Shown: positions 27,001 to 36,692, numbered from the stretch's first letter. The stretch is DNA of 64,000 nt from Sanderia malayensis (GCA_013076295.1 RQOL01000660.1:2542001-2606000); one strand, 5' to 3'. Numbers and translations are program-made. Notes: generated by a model from the letters alone, not told the origin.

Positions 27001-30000
27001 AGAAATGTCATCCTGGAGGTTGTTAATCCATTGGTTCTTATCTGCAGGCTGTTAATATATTCTACACTGCAGATATTTCGATTATCTCAGTTTCACCACA
27101 CGCATCCTTCTTACAACACCAATGAAACATTTCCCAGCCGCGAATATTTCAAAGCAATTTTCAAAATGCCCCTTTTCATCTTGAAACTTTTATCTCCCCT
27201 CTTCCTTGACGCCCAGCTCTGGCATTGAAGTGCTTTCCATGCTCCTGCCCATGTATCACTACCATTTTAAGAAGTATTAACAGTAATATTTTTCATATTT
27301 AAGGCGACATTTGAAGGATGGATGGAAGTCATGAACGATGCAGTTGATGCAGCTGGGGTATGTGGTTTTACACAGAAATTAATCCTACCTTCCTAGAAGG
27401 GAATTCATTTATTTCAACAGAATGGTGCGTGTACCATCTCCTCAGTGTACACACACCGTTTTGTTGTGTTTTTAAGTAAACCTCCTCCCACCCAATTTAA
27501 TTTCTATATACTATCTGTTAACAATTTTCCGTGGCCTACCATACTTCTACACATGTTTTCCCTTTCACTTTTCTGGAAAACCAATCGATTATATTTTGCT
27601 GCCCAGGCGCTTCGCTATGCAACAGCAATGATGTACTACATGCTCAACTTTAATTTCATTTTCCCAACTGATCTATCTTCAGTGTCAGCCTCTTGTAGAA
27701 TGAATGCACCTGTAAAAAGCACAGCCTATCTTATTGATTTTATTTGAATAAATGTTTTTGTATTTGCTCTTTACAGATCAATAAACAACCGAGTCCAGAA
27801 GCGAATTTTTACGCTTATTTCTATTTCGTCATCTTTATCATCATTGGATCATTTTTTGTTCTGAATTTATTCATCTCCGTTATCATTGATAACTTTTACA
27901 GAATGAAAAAGCGGGTGATTATCATTATTATTCTATTATAATAGCTTTGAAAATCGGAAACATAGCGAAACATAATAACTACTAAAGCTTTTCGTCTGAC
28001 ACTCATCAGAGTAGTACGTCAGAAAGAGAACGAAAAACTTTATTAGTTATTATGTTTCGCTATGTTTTCGATTTTCAAAGCTATTTTGATGTTCTATACC
28101 GATCAAAGATTGTTCCGTTATTCTATTCCTAATTCCTGTTTATTTGCTTTTATTTGTTTATATTTTTTATTTGATTGTTTATCTATTTGTTTTGTTATGC
28201 TGACTTTCTTTAAAAAGCATGTCTGTTTTGTAAGATGCAAGGCTAGACAATGTTACCCACCAGCCCCACAGTCACAATATTGAAGAGTCTATGAAGGAAA
28301 GTGTTTTGTTTCACTTGTGAACGCTCTGTTTCTTTTGCAGTATGACGATGGTTGTGACTTCAGTCTGTTTCTAACAAGCAATCAGAAACATTGGTTTAAT
28401 ACATTGAGAAAAGCTGTCACGAAGAAGCCAAAGAAAAGCCTTCATCGTCCAACTGTAAGTTGTCTGTCCTAAGCAATTGTAGCTTAAAAACTATTTTTGA
28501 GTTTAATTTAGCACATTTTTCTCCCACTCCCTATTTCACCAAAGAAGCTCAGTTTTATGTTCTTGGTGACTTGAAGTACGCACTTCGCAACTCCATATAG
28601 CAGAATTTCCTATCATTTTGGGCTTTGGTTATCCTTGAAGAAGATTGCATCCTAGAACACAGAAAGCAAGATAGCCAAGAAGATCCACATTTAATGCCTT
28701 TTTAATTCTCTCCCACCCACTCTTACTGGACGAATTTGCGATATTGAGTATCGATATAATACACAATGGAGTCTATACTTGTTTTGCAAGAACTTTATAT
28801 GCACATAACGGTTTCGTCTCTTTTTTGCAGCGCAAATGGCAATCGAAGTTGTTTGATTTTGTCCTGAGTGTGAAATTTGAGACAGTCGTAATGTTGCTGA
28901 TTTTATTGAACATGTTCATGATGATGATCAGTCATTACAAACAATCAGCAGCCATCACTGAAGCTTTGAATATCCTTTCATGTAATATTACATAAATAGG
29001 TTTCGAGCTCTCAACATGTCACCCTCCTAGCTTTTGACTCTGGGACTCGAGCCCGAGACTCGAACCCAAAAATTGTGCCATTGGGTGCTTTATTCATAGT
29101 GCACCTAATGGAACAGATTTACCATCAGTGAAGCCAGAATGTAGCGTCCCGTCTTTGCAAGGTTCATCATATTGTAATCCAACTGATGGTTTATGATTTA
29201 TTAGTTCATTGATGATTAGTTTATTTCAGTTTTTTCTTAACTTTTCGCAAGGTACTGCAATGTGTTTTTCACAGCAATGTTTACAATTGAAGCTGTCCTA
29301 AAGTTACTTGCATTTAGATGGCAGTATTTTCACAGCCCGTGGAATGATTTCGACCTCATCATATTGCTTTTATCAATAGCAGGTACATCACGTAGTTCAC
29401 TTATGCTGATCACGTTTCATACAGTAAAACCCCGCATATAAGAACCTGTAAATACTATATCCAGCCTATTGTTCCAAGACAATAGGCTATTGTTTCTTCT
29501 ATTGTTTTGAGCATAAATATCACCCTGAACGTTCTTAATCCATTGGTTCTTATATGCGGGTTTTTACTGTATTGTTAATTTCTAATCATTGTAATATATC
29601 AAAACTTTATTGTTGCTTGTTATTCCTGAATCTTCCTAATCCAGTCCTTTAAAATTTTACATTTTACATTTAGTTTTTCTGTTTTGTCTTTCCAGGCATA
29701 ATTCTTGAATATCTGAGCGTGAACCTTTTGGTAACGCCGAATATTTTACGCGTGATTCGAGTCCTGCGCATCGGCCGCCTCCTCCGCTTTTTCAAAGCCG
29801 CTGACGGAATCCGCCGACAACTCGTCGCTCTCATTATTTCTCTTCCGGCGTTATTCAACATCGGCACGCTGTTGTTTCTGGCACTTTTCATCTACGCCAT
29901 CATTGGCATGGGGTCGTTTGGACACGTGAAAAAGCAGGGTGCTATCAATGACGTTGTCAATTTCGAGACGTTCGGACAGAGTATGCTTGTTCTATTCCGC

Positions 30001-30825
30001 CTGGCAACATCCGCCGGTTGGAACGAGGTGCTGGACTCGTTGATGATACAGCCGCCGGATTGCGATCCGAATTACGCCGGACTTCCAAATGGAAATTGCG
30101 GTAAGCCACTTGGCGCAGTGCTGTACATGGTGACGTTCATATTTTTCACGTTTATGGTCATTGTTAACATGTACATTGCGGTTATATTGGAGAATTTCAA
30201 CCAGGCGACTGAGGACGAGGAAATCGGTGTCACTGATGACGACATACAGATGTTTTACACAACATGGCAGTCGTTTGACCCGAAGGCGACGCAATATGTC
30301 GAGTACCACCAACTCTCGGACTTTCTCGACAAGCTCTGTCCGCCACTGCAGATTCCAAAACCGAACATTGAAATCTGCTGGAAACTTGACATACCGATAA
30401 AAGACGGTGATAAAATACACTGTGCAGACGTGCTGCTCGCAACGCTAAAATACAATGTTATGAGCGAGGTGGGAGAGAGTGATGCAGAAACACTTAAGTA
30501 CATTTCAGAGACGATTGAGACGAAATTGGAAACGGCCTTTCCGATTCGGGCCAAAGATGTGACAATGTGTACTACTGGACTGAAAATGCAGCAAGTTCAC
30601 GCTGCTACAACCATTCAGCGAATGTTCAAAGACTGGAAGGCGCGCAAGATATTATTACTGCAGGGTAAACAACAATCTGAATTTGAATTGAACGCATTCC
30701 CAAGGAATGATGATGATGATGATGACGAGTGGACTGGGCCGAGAGATACACAACGACAACAACGACGGCGTTTAACTCCGCTTCAGATACACGTCACAGA
30801 ATCACCCGCTTCCATGGACAGATAA
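15031..30825 (+). CDS. four-domain voltage-gated sodium channel alpha subunit, NaV2 (DSC1/BSC1-like) type
   Basis: There are 24 exons: 15031-15158, 15848-15928, 17470-17598, 17967-18058, 18336-18527, 19144-19201, 19456-19600, 20018-20155, 20597-21286, 21777-21965, 22507-22692, 23360-23518, 23847-24012, 24353-24384, 24532-24867, 25394-25567, 25757-25882, 26259-26522, 27304-27357, 27777-27914, 28341-28454, 28831-28970, 29252-29382 and 29696-30825. The exons total about 1663 codons without the N-terminus. All four S1-S6 repeats are present with arginine-rich S4s, e.g. [13 protein letters not shown] (DI) and [16 protein letters not shown] (DIV). The pore residues are D (TMDFWEN), E (CGEWIEP), E (ATFEGWM) and A (TSAGWNE). 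DEEA is the NaV2 signature; NaV1 channels have DEKA. The III-IV linker has SLFLT where NaV1 has IFMT. The tail has an EF-hand-like region and an IQ motif ([13 protein letters not shown]). It is a plasma-membrane cation channel. Related NaV2 channels prefer Ca2+ or are poorly selective. Confidence 0.93.
15599..15748. mobile_element. TA-flanked MITE, family C
   Basis: The ends TACAGTAAAAACCCGAATAT and GTGGGTTTTTACTGTA are inverted, and the TA at each tip suits mariner-type insertion. Internally it carries inverted TCTTATA/TATAAGA and CTATTGT/ACAATAG motifs. It lies in a channel intron just before S1 of domain I. Confidence 0.85.
18130..18220. repeat. telomere-like CCCTAA array, degenerate
   Basis: Interspersed CTAACCCTAACCCTAACCCT units with CTAACTCTAACC variants lie inside a channel intron. 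A smaller trace is at 25668-25692. This is an interstitial repeat and not a chromosome end. Confidence 0.9.
18832..19020. mobile_element. TA-flanked MITE, family D (189 bases)
   Basis: It runs from TACAGTCAATTCTGTCTAAT to GCAGATTTGACTGTA with repeated TTCGAATTA/TAATTCGAA motifs. The copy at 53299-53487 has exactly the same length and is inverted. It lies in a channel intron. Confidence 0.85.
20181..20327. mobile_element. TA-flanked MITE, family F
   Basis: The ends TACCGTATTTCCTCGATCAA and TTAATCGAGGAAATACGGTA are inverted. ATAAACGCCCCC phrases recur inside. It begins 26 bases after a channel donor site. Confidence 0.87.
22095..22260. repeat. TATAAGAAACC-family element (short form, complete)
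   Basis: Both inverted ends are present (TACACGTTTTTCTTTATAAG and CTTATAAGATAAAGAACGTG). The core matches the 395-565 copy, including AGCTAGGTTTCTTAT and GTGCTAAATTACAATAGATT. It lies in a channel intron in domain II. Confidence 0.82.
22959..23239. mobile_element. TA-flanked MITE, family F2
   Basis: The ends TATCGTAAATCCTCGAATAA and TTATTCGAGGATTTCGGTA are inverted. The interior, including AACAACTTCAATGTCTGGAA, is nearly the same as in 59524-59780. It lies in a channel intron. Confidence 0.87.
23634..23690. repeat. 10-base (TATATTTTAT)n array
   Basis: Five to six near-perfect copies of a 10-base AT unit lie in the channel intron before the domain II S6 exon. Confidence 0.9.
24132..24311. 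mobile_element. TA-flanked MITE, family E
   Basis: Terminal repeats TACAGTCTACTCTC and GAGAGTAGACTGTA are perfect inverted copies. GGTTCCACTTATC motifs recur inside. It is non-coding and lies in the channel II-III linker intron. Confidence 0.88.
24353..24384 (+). other. 32-base micro-exon in the channel II-III linker
   Basis: A short exon encoding (G)[11 protein letters not shown] sits between TTTTTAG at 24352 and GTAAGC at 24385. It keeps phase between exons 23847-24012 and 24532-24867. Skipping it would shift the frame unless the alternative donor AAAG|GTCAAT in the previous exon were also changed. It is one of the shortest exons in the gene. Confidence 0.7.
25134..25316. mobile_element. 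TA-flanked MITE, family F
   Basis: The ends TACCGTATTTCCTCTAATTT and AATTAGAGGAAATACGGTA are inverted, with CGCCCACCCT inside. It is a sub-variant of the 20181 copy. It lies in a channel intron in domain III. Confidence 0.85.
26590..26845. repeat. ACTATAC-type minisatellite in a channel intron
   Basis: Imperfect units of TACTATACAAACATACTATA and CATGCTATACCTACTATAC recur, about 26-28 bases long. The array lies between the domain III pore-helix exon and the selectivity-filter exon. Confidence 0.9.
26925..27055. repeat. diverged family C MITE
   Basis: It shares AAGACAATAGGCTATTGTTT and AATCCATTGGTTCTTAT with the 29420-29571 copy, but the termini have decayed. Confidence 0.7.
27941..28084. repeat. 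fold-back element in a channel intron
   Basis: The left arm from ATAGCTTTGAAAATCGGAAA and the right arm ending TTTCGATTTTCAAAGCTAT pair over about 55 bases with few mismatches. The loop is about 35 bases. It starts 26 bases after the exon end at 27914. Confidence 0.85.
28971..29251 (+). other. U12-type (minor spliceosome) intron in channel domain IV, S1-S2
   Basis: The donor region reads ATATCCTTTC (28970-28979), the textbook U12 AT-AC donor. Just before the 3' end lies TTCTTAAC (29234-29241), a good U12 branch site, 10-14 bases from AG (29251) and AC (29254-29255). Aligning the protein (TEALN.. / [13 protein letters not shown]) to other Nav DIV S1-S2 segments places the junction here. Strict AT-AC ends leave the frame off by one base, while exon ends at 28970 and 29252 restore it. 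The exact boundaries are therefore uncertain. Confidence 0.55.
29420..29571. mobile_element. TA-flanked MITE, family C
   Basis: It is the same family as 15599-15748, in the opposite orientation: TACAGTAAAACCCCGCATAT ... ATGCGGGTTTTTACTGTA. It lies in the channel intron before the last exon. A diverged third copy is at about 26925-27055. Confidence 0.85.
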
Positions 30826-30980
30826 TATAATTTTTTACTGATGACGATTTTATTCTGTACAATTACACTATACTAAAGATAGTAAATTGAACAGAGCTTG
30901 TAGGTACATTTAAAAACCTTACTGAGGGGTTTTAAATCTGCATCAGACATACAATGCGCAATATACATAATTATAATTAT

Positions 30981-30986
30981 AATAAA
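30981..30986 (+). terminator. poly(A) signal of the sodium channel
   Basis: AATAAA lies 156 bases after the channel stop codon, in an AT-rich 3' UTR, followed by TGTTTATTGT. It is the first canonical signal after the stop. Confidence 0.5.
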
Positions 30987-31136
30987 TGTTTATTGTCGCT
31001 TATATCAACTGTTATGAACTGTGAATATTTGAATATTTGATTTTAATCGAGGCTTTTTATGAAAGTTGGAATTACAATGTCGTGAAGAAGTGTCTTGGTT
31101 CTCTGTGCGAATTTCTAAGACAGTGAAGCTACCTTA

Positions 31137-31700
31137 ACCTGATAAGAAACCTAGCTCAAGCCCTACTATAGTATAGTATTGTTTTCTATTGTTAAGGAAA
31201 CCAATAGAACAAAAGAATCTATTGTAATTTAGCACAAATTCTACTAATAAGGGCCTGATTATATGAGAGTTTTCAGCCCGTTTGTAACTTTAGCCGGGCT
31301 GAAATTTCAGCTCGGTGTTACGGTTAAAGCGTTGTGAAAACAAAGTTGCGATTACATGATAATATTTCAGCCCGGTTTGCCGAGCTGAAATCTCAGCCCG
31401 CTTTTATCAAACGGGCTGGGATTTTCATCTCGGCCAAACGGGCTGAAAATTTTCATGTAATCGCAAATCGAAATATTTAGCCGGGCTGAAATTACGAGAG
31501 AACAAAAGAAACCATGGCGATGAGTGCAAATGATTGCGATTCTATTTCTACACCACAGGATTTTCAAACTAAACACAGCGGGCGCGAGCCACCATATAAT
31601 CGCTCAAAATCTCAGCCCGGGTAAAGTTACAAACGGGCTGAAAACTCTCATATAATCAGGCCCTAAGTTTCTTATAAAGTGGTTTCTTATAAAAATGCGT
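31137..31700. repeat. TATAAGAAACC-family element interrupted by another MITE
   Basis: The left half (31140-31250, GATAAGAAACCTAGCTCAAG onward) and right half (31664-31695, AAGTTTCTTATAAAGTGG) together make one short-form copy. It is split exactly at a TAA by the 31251-31663 element. Confidence 0.85.
31251..31663. mobile_element. Harbinger-like MITE with 30-base terminal inverted repeats
   Basis: The ends GGGCCTGATTATATGAGAG... and ...CTCTCATATAATCAGGCCC are perfect inverted copies for about 30 bases. It is flanked by TAA on each side (31248-31250 and 31664-31666), the 3-base target duplication of PIF/Harbinger elements. The inside is a series of CAGCCCG/CGGGCTGA palindromes and encodes no transposase. 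It is inserted into an older repeat. Confidence 0.88.
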
Positions 31701-32182
31701 GTGAAGAAAGATGCTAACCCAACCCACTAAGGTGTAAAGAAGTATTCTAATCTAAGAAAGATATTTGTACAATGCTGATGCTTAGCAATTTTAAATTGCT
31801 TTTAATGATTTTGAAAGAACCTTTGTATCTACCCAAACATTTCTGAAAGTGGCAATCAAATCATGCAATTAATTATTAAAATAAATTCAATCATTTGGAT
31901 AAGTTCAGGATGCTGAAGTAAGCCCCGGATTGACGTCACGAAGTTATTTCAGGATTTTTAAACTTTTCAAATCATAAAAATTGTCTCTGTGCTTGTACAT
32001 GGTGATTTGAAATGAATTAATGTCGGAGCTTGGAAACGGAAACATTAAGCATAATAATATTTGTATTAATGTTTTACTTCACGCTCCATGACCAAATAAG
32101 CTGAACTTAATCCAAAGTCTCTTTTTTGTGGTCAAGAGCAATCCACCAAAAGGCATTTGTTGGCCTAAGGCCCTGGAGAGAT

Positions 32183-34324
32183 ATGCCCATTCCTAAGTCT
32201 GTCACAGTTCTCGGTAAGTGTTTGCTATATTTTTAGCAGTTGTTCACTAATTAAATGTCGCTACATGCTAGTCACCTCTCTGTCGCCGTTTCTTAGCATG
32301 CTCAGCGTCCACGAAGTGATTTTGTTGCAATATTTGATTTAGGCCTATAATTGTTGATTTTGTTTCGCGGACTGTTCCTTTCATATTGTAGGCTATGTAG
32401 AAGAATAAAACTTGATATTTCTTTATAATAATTATGTATAATTATTATTTTTCTAGTCTATGCAGGAAAGGGCCTCAAGCCAAAGAAGGGTGACGGTAAT
32501 ATATTTCGTTTGTTTTATCGTTTTGTTTTGACAAGAAGTACGGTTGCTTTCATCATTTTTACTTTTTGTGCACCAATTCCCTTGTTTTTATTTTTAGGCC
32601 CACCGCATGCCTGGGTTGTTTTTGGCTTTGGTAAAAATAAATGTTGTACAGCACAAGCAAGCGATGTAAATCCAAAATGGAACGAGGAAAATAATTTGTG
32701 AGTAACAAAAAGCTATCCTGAACTGTTCACAACTGTTTATCTACCACTACAGAACTATTTCTACTAAGCTGTATGCTTGTGTAACAAGGTAGTTTTGATA
32801 ACTTCTTTTTTTCTCAAACAGTACAATAACTGACCCGAAGGCCCCTTTGAAGCTGACTGTGAAAGACAAAGATGACACCCTAGGACAGATTCAAATACCC
32901 TTGACGGATATACCACATGATGAACATACCTTCAAATGGATTCCTCTTGGTCCACATAGGCGAAATCTCAACCCCTCTGGGGAAATTTGCATTGATTGCT
33001 GGATAGTTGACTACAGCGACAGTGATACGCCTAAAAAAGACTCAAATTTTCTCAAGTTGAAACACAAACTGCATTTAAAGCCACCTATCATTGATGGCAA
33101 AAGAAAAGGGTCTCTAAAAACTGGTGCAATATCCATGAAAGGTTCAATATCCGTTGAAGATCTGAGTCGAGCCCAGAACAAACCATCAAATCTTTCAAAG
33201 TTGCCAGAAAATCAATTCTGTATTTCTTCCGGCATTTCAAAAGCAACAAGTGTTTATTTCAGTAAGCCTGATGCAAGTCCCCCTCTTTCAAAGTCACCAT
33301 CTCCATTAAGTGTCACAAAGGAGATCGAAAAGCCAGCTGTGCCAGAAATCAAGATGCTCACTCCAATATCTGGCCCATCAACTGGTGGTACTTTGATTCG
33401 CATAACCGGCAAAAACCTTGGTAGAAATAAGAATGACATCATCGCTTTGACGGTTGCCGGAATCGATTGCCTGTCAACCTTAGAATACCACTCATCGGGG
33501 AGTCTTATGTGTACAACCTCTGCTGGCCAGGGTGTTGGCCCTATCTTCCTTAATACAGAATCCGGTGGGTCGTGTACGTCAAAATTGCAGTTTGAATTTG
33601 AGATTGTTGACGAGGACAACAGTGCAGATGATGCATTTCAGAATGTGTCGCCCGTTCAAAAGAAACCTCCTCTTATTAACCTGGGAAAGAAGCCATTAAA
33701 TGGACGACGATTGTCTCTTCGTAAGTACAGTCTTTGCTTTGTAAGTACAGTCTAAGTACAGTCATGTCTTGCGTAATTGATAGAAAATACCTGTTTCACA
33801 TGTCTCATTTTTCTCTTTTGCATGTGTATAAAAGTCACAGCAACTGACTATTAAATGCTTTGACATAGTTGCCTGCTGCCCCCTTTTCTTAACCACTGCA
33901 CCATATTGAGACATCATTATGAATTGCCACAAAATTGTAAGTTGATCTCCTTTTCGACAGATAGCAAATTACAGGAAAAGAAAAGTTCATCTCAAGATTT
34001 GAAAAGAGAAGTTGATGAGCTTACAAATGAAGTCAAAGGTATTTTTTTCTAAGCTTTGATTTTTCCTTATCCTTGCATTCTTCTAGCCAAGCATACCACT
34101 GTCAATGCTTTCTGTGTTGTGGGGCTTTTCCAAGAATCTACCCCGTCACCCGATCCCTTTCTGACATCTTGGCTTTTTATGTTAATAATTGAAAAGGTTC
34201 ATTTTTCCCGCGCATAGAACTGAGAACCGAAAACAGTGAGCTGAAAAGGTATCTTGATAGCTTGCTTCTGTATATTATGGAGAAATATCCGGAAGCTTTA
34301 GAATCCAGTCGATTCCATAGATGA
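32183..34324 (+). CDS. Rab11 family-interacting protein-like: C2 - IPT/TIG - Rab11-binding coiled coil
   Basis: Six exons join without a phase error: 32183-32213, 32457-32495, 32598-32697, 32822-33720, 33961-34038 and 34218-34324, giving 417 residues. Residues 1 to about 125 form a C2 domain: MPIPKSVTVLVYAGKGL, then a WVVFGFGKNK strand, PKWNEEN, LKLTVKDKDDTLGQIQIPL and GEICIDCWI. A Ser/Pro/Lys-rich linker follows. Residues about 231-318 are an IPT/TIG immunoglobulin-like fold (LTPISGPSTGGTLIRITGKN ... SGGSCTSKLQFEFE) closest in pattern to the exocyst Sec5 IPT. The C-terminus is a heptad-like coil ending KRYLDSLLLYIMEKYPEALE, which matches the FIP Rab11-binding motif YIDNLLVRVMEETP. Class I Rab11-FIPs (C2 plus this coil) tether recycling endosomes. 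The IPT in the middle is not part of the known FIP layout. It is likely cytosolic and endosome-associated. Confidence 0.8.
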
Positions 34325-34529
34325 GGGCGTTTCTAAGTTCAGGGACATGCAGTCTATGTGGTGCTTACGGACATGTATAGACTAACAACCAAAATTATGA
34401 TAACATTTTTCACAAAGTTGTTGTTAATATTTCTTCCTGAACAGAGCTATAAATATGGTCAGTTGTGCAGGAATCAACGAATAACATATGCCTTGAAATT
34501 ATTTTGTTATGGTTTATTTTTGTATTAGG

Positions 34530-34535
34530 AATAAA
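34530..34535 (+). terminator. poly(A) signal of the Rab11FIP-like gene
   Basis: AATAAA lies 206 bases after the stop codon at 34324. A second AATAAA lies at 34747-34752. Either could be used. Confidence 0.4.
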
Positions 34536-35262
34536 TTGTTTTGCTTGATGTAATTATTACTGCAGAAATTGCAACCAGATGCTTAGTCGTGATGGTTGAT
34601 TCTGATCCCATAGGGGTGCATATATTGTATCAGATAACAAGTGATGTAAATGTTTTGTTGCTTTATTTTTTTCCGGGAGTTATTAGTTTTGTTACACAAA
34701 ATTCATGTTTATGATGTGCCAATGCCATGTTGTGAATTTACATAATAATAAATAGCATATAAATATAAATATATATATATATCCAATTGAAACAAAGAAT
34801 TTTGTTGAATAGCTCTTTTTGTCACACTCTAATTACGCGTGAGTCCCATTGCAGCTTTTTGATAACATTCCATTTCCTGAAGATGTTTACTCTAGGTCCA
34901 TTATTCAATTCTCATACATTCCGCGATTCTACCCTTTACCTCAAAACCGCGGGTTGCGCACATCCCCTGTTAAAAGCTGCTTTTTGTTGTGGCCAAAGTT
35001 ATTTTGTTATTAAAAGTTATTGATCAATAATATTAATCGTAATGGCTACTGTCGTGTTTTTGGTAAAAAAAGATTGTAGGTTAATTGCCATTAATTGCCA
35101 TTGCCGTTAATTGCCTTATCCTTCCGCGTGCGTCATGGAAAAAGGGAAACAGCTGTGTGAAGTTTAATGTTAAACTATGCTTTTATTTTGTCATTATATG
35201 ACGTCTTTGTTTAACTTGAATGCGTTGGTTGTTCGGAAAAATGTTTCGAAAAATCAATATTG

Positions 35263-35541
35263 TACTCTTAGGTGCCTAATTACCGTCCCCCCCGCTAATT
35301 AATTTTTGAAAATTTTTCCAACCCCCCCGCTCTTATTAGGACCCCCCCCCCGCTTATTAAATTTTTCAACTTCGCGTAAGTGACGCGTATTGAAAATTCA
35401 TATCAGAGTATTCAAAATCACAAAATAAATAGATACCAGTCTTGCATAGACAAAATAAGATAAAAATTGAGTCATAAAAATCAACAAAAATCCAACCCCC
35501 CCGCTAATTGGGACCCCCCGGCAATTAGGCACTTAAGAGTA
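35263..35541. mobile_element. TA-flanked inverted-repeat element with C-rich interior
   Basis: The ends TACTCTTAGGTGCCTAATTA and AATTAGGCACTTAAGAGTA are near-perfect inverted copies. The inside carries CCCCCCCGCTAATT and CCCCCCGCTTATTA units, which recall family F. Confidence 0.8.
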
Positions 35542-36685
35542 GCCATTCATTCATAAATCGTAACAATTTATGCTTAATAAAATCAATGTTGATGGTAGGT
35601 AAATATATACATTGTATCGATATATTGATATAAACCAAACCAAGGAAGGTTAGGTCAACAGAAAATTATGTATAGTGTGAAGGAAAGGTATTCTAGCATC
35701 GTAATTTCTTATTTTCCCGAGAAATACCATGTTGCAAAAATTTCCTTTTCAAGCGTATGTAAACACGGAGCTCAAAACTCGAAATTTTCCGTTGTCAATA
35801 CGAAAATAAAGATTTTGATGATGCATTTATGAAAGTGTGGAGTTTCGATTTTTATTTTCAAGCCGGCCCAGTTGTTTCCTTTTTCGGAAGAAAACTAGTA
35901 AATGAATGACTGATAAAGTTTGGGTGGAAGTTTTTTCGACCCAACTTGCCTCCTTTCTTCCACCATTGTTTGCATCGACAAGTTACTTTACTACGACATT
36001 CTCAAAAAACTTCGAAAAACTTGAGAAACGATTGAGACTGAAGAAAATAACTTTCAGAAACTGACATCTAAATTACAAATTTTGTACTTTGTCTCAACCC
36101 ATGTATATTTATGGCCTATGACTAATTCTTGATGAAATTCTTTGGATAACTCGAAAGTTAGGTGGCTAATCATTTCAGCCAGACTGAGGTTTTCTTTCAG
36201 TTTTCTTGGCAAACCAGGAATTTAACTTGTCATTCAGAACAGCACAACGCCTTGTTTTTGTTTTGTACTGAGAATCAATGACGATTTTTTTCTCGCCATT
36301 ATCATCATGTGCATCGCTTCAGAACTCAAAGTTCAGCGAGTCTTTGTTGCATACACATTATTATATTACGCAATTTGACACAAATATGAATGTGGTATTT
36401 GTTATTGCAATACATTTATGCATGCATTTCACATGCTTTTATGTGTGGCAAGTACAACGTGTATTGAAATGACGTGTTCAAATGCACCCACACGTCACAA
36501 TTAGAACAATTGATCATGTAATTAATCACATTGTAACTGGTCACGTGCCTTACGTCAATGACATAAATGCATTGTTATCTTGGCTTGTCATACGACTCGA
36601 GGCCTTAAAAATTAATGGGCTCACTTCTAGAAAGTGTGATGTTATGAGGACAAGCACGCGTGTTGTGGGAGCTGAAGGGAACTCG

Positions 36686-36692
36686 TATAAAA
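36686..36692 (+). promoter_or_regulatory. TATA box of LARP6
   Basis: TATAAAA followed by G lies 64-70 bases upstream of the ATG at 36756, so transcription would start at about 36715-36720. This supports the start at 36756. The in-frame Met at 36660 lies upstream of the TATA box and would not be in the mRNA. Confidence 0.65.

Larger units (their letters stand above)
30826..32182. other. spacer between the channel and the Rab11FIP-like gene
   Basis: It holds the channel 3' UTR, then a TATAAGAAACC-family repeat (31137-31700) split by a 413-base inverted-repeat element, and about 480 bases of AT-rich DNA that must contain the promoter of the next gene. No further reading frame is recognisable. 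Confidence 0.5.
34325..36685. other. spacer upstream of LARP6
   Basis: It contains the 3' UTR of the Rab11FIP-like gene, an AT microsatellite near 34765-34782, a TA-flanked inverted-repeat element at 35263-35541, and otherwise AT-rich sequence. CRE-like GACGT motifs (TGACGTG at 36470-36476, ACGTCA near 36491 and 36550) cluster just before the LARP6 promoter. No coding exon is recognised. Confidence 0.45.
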
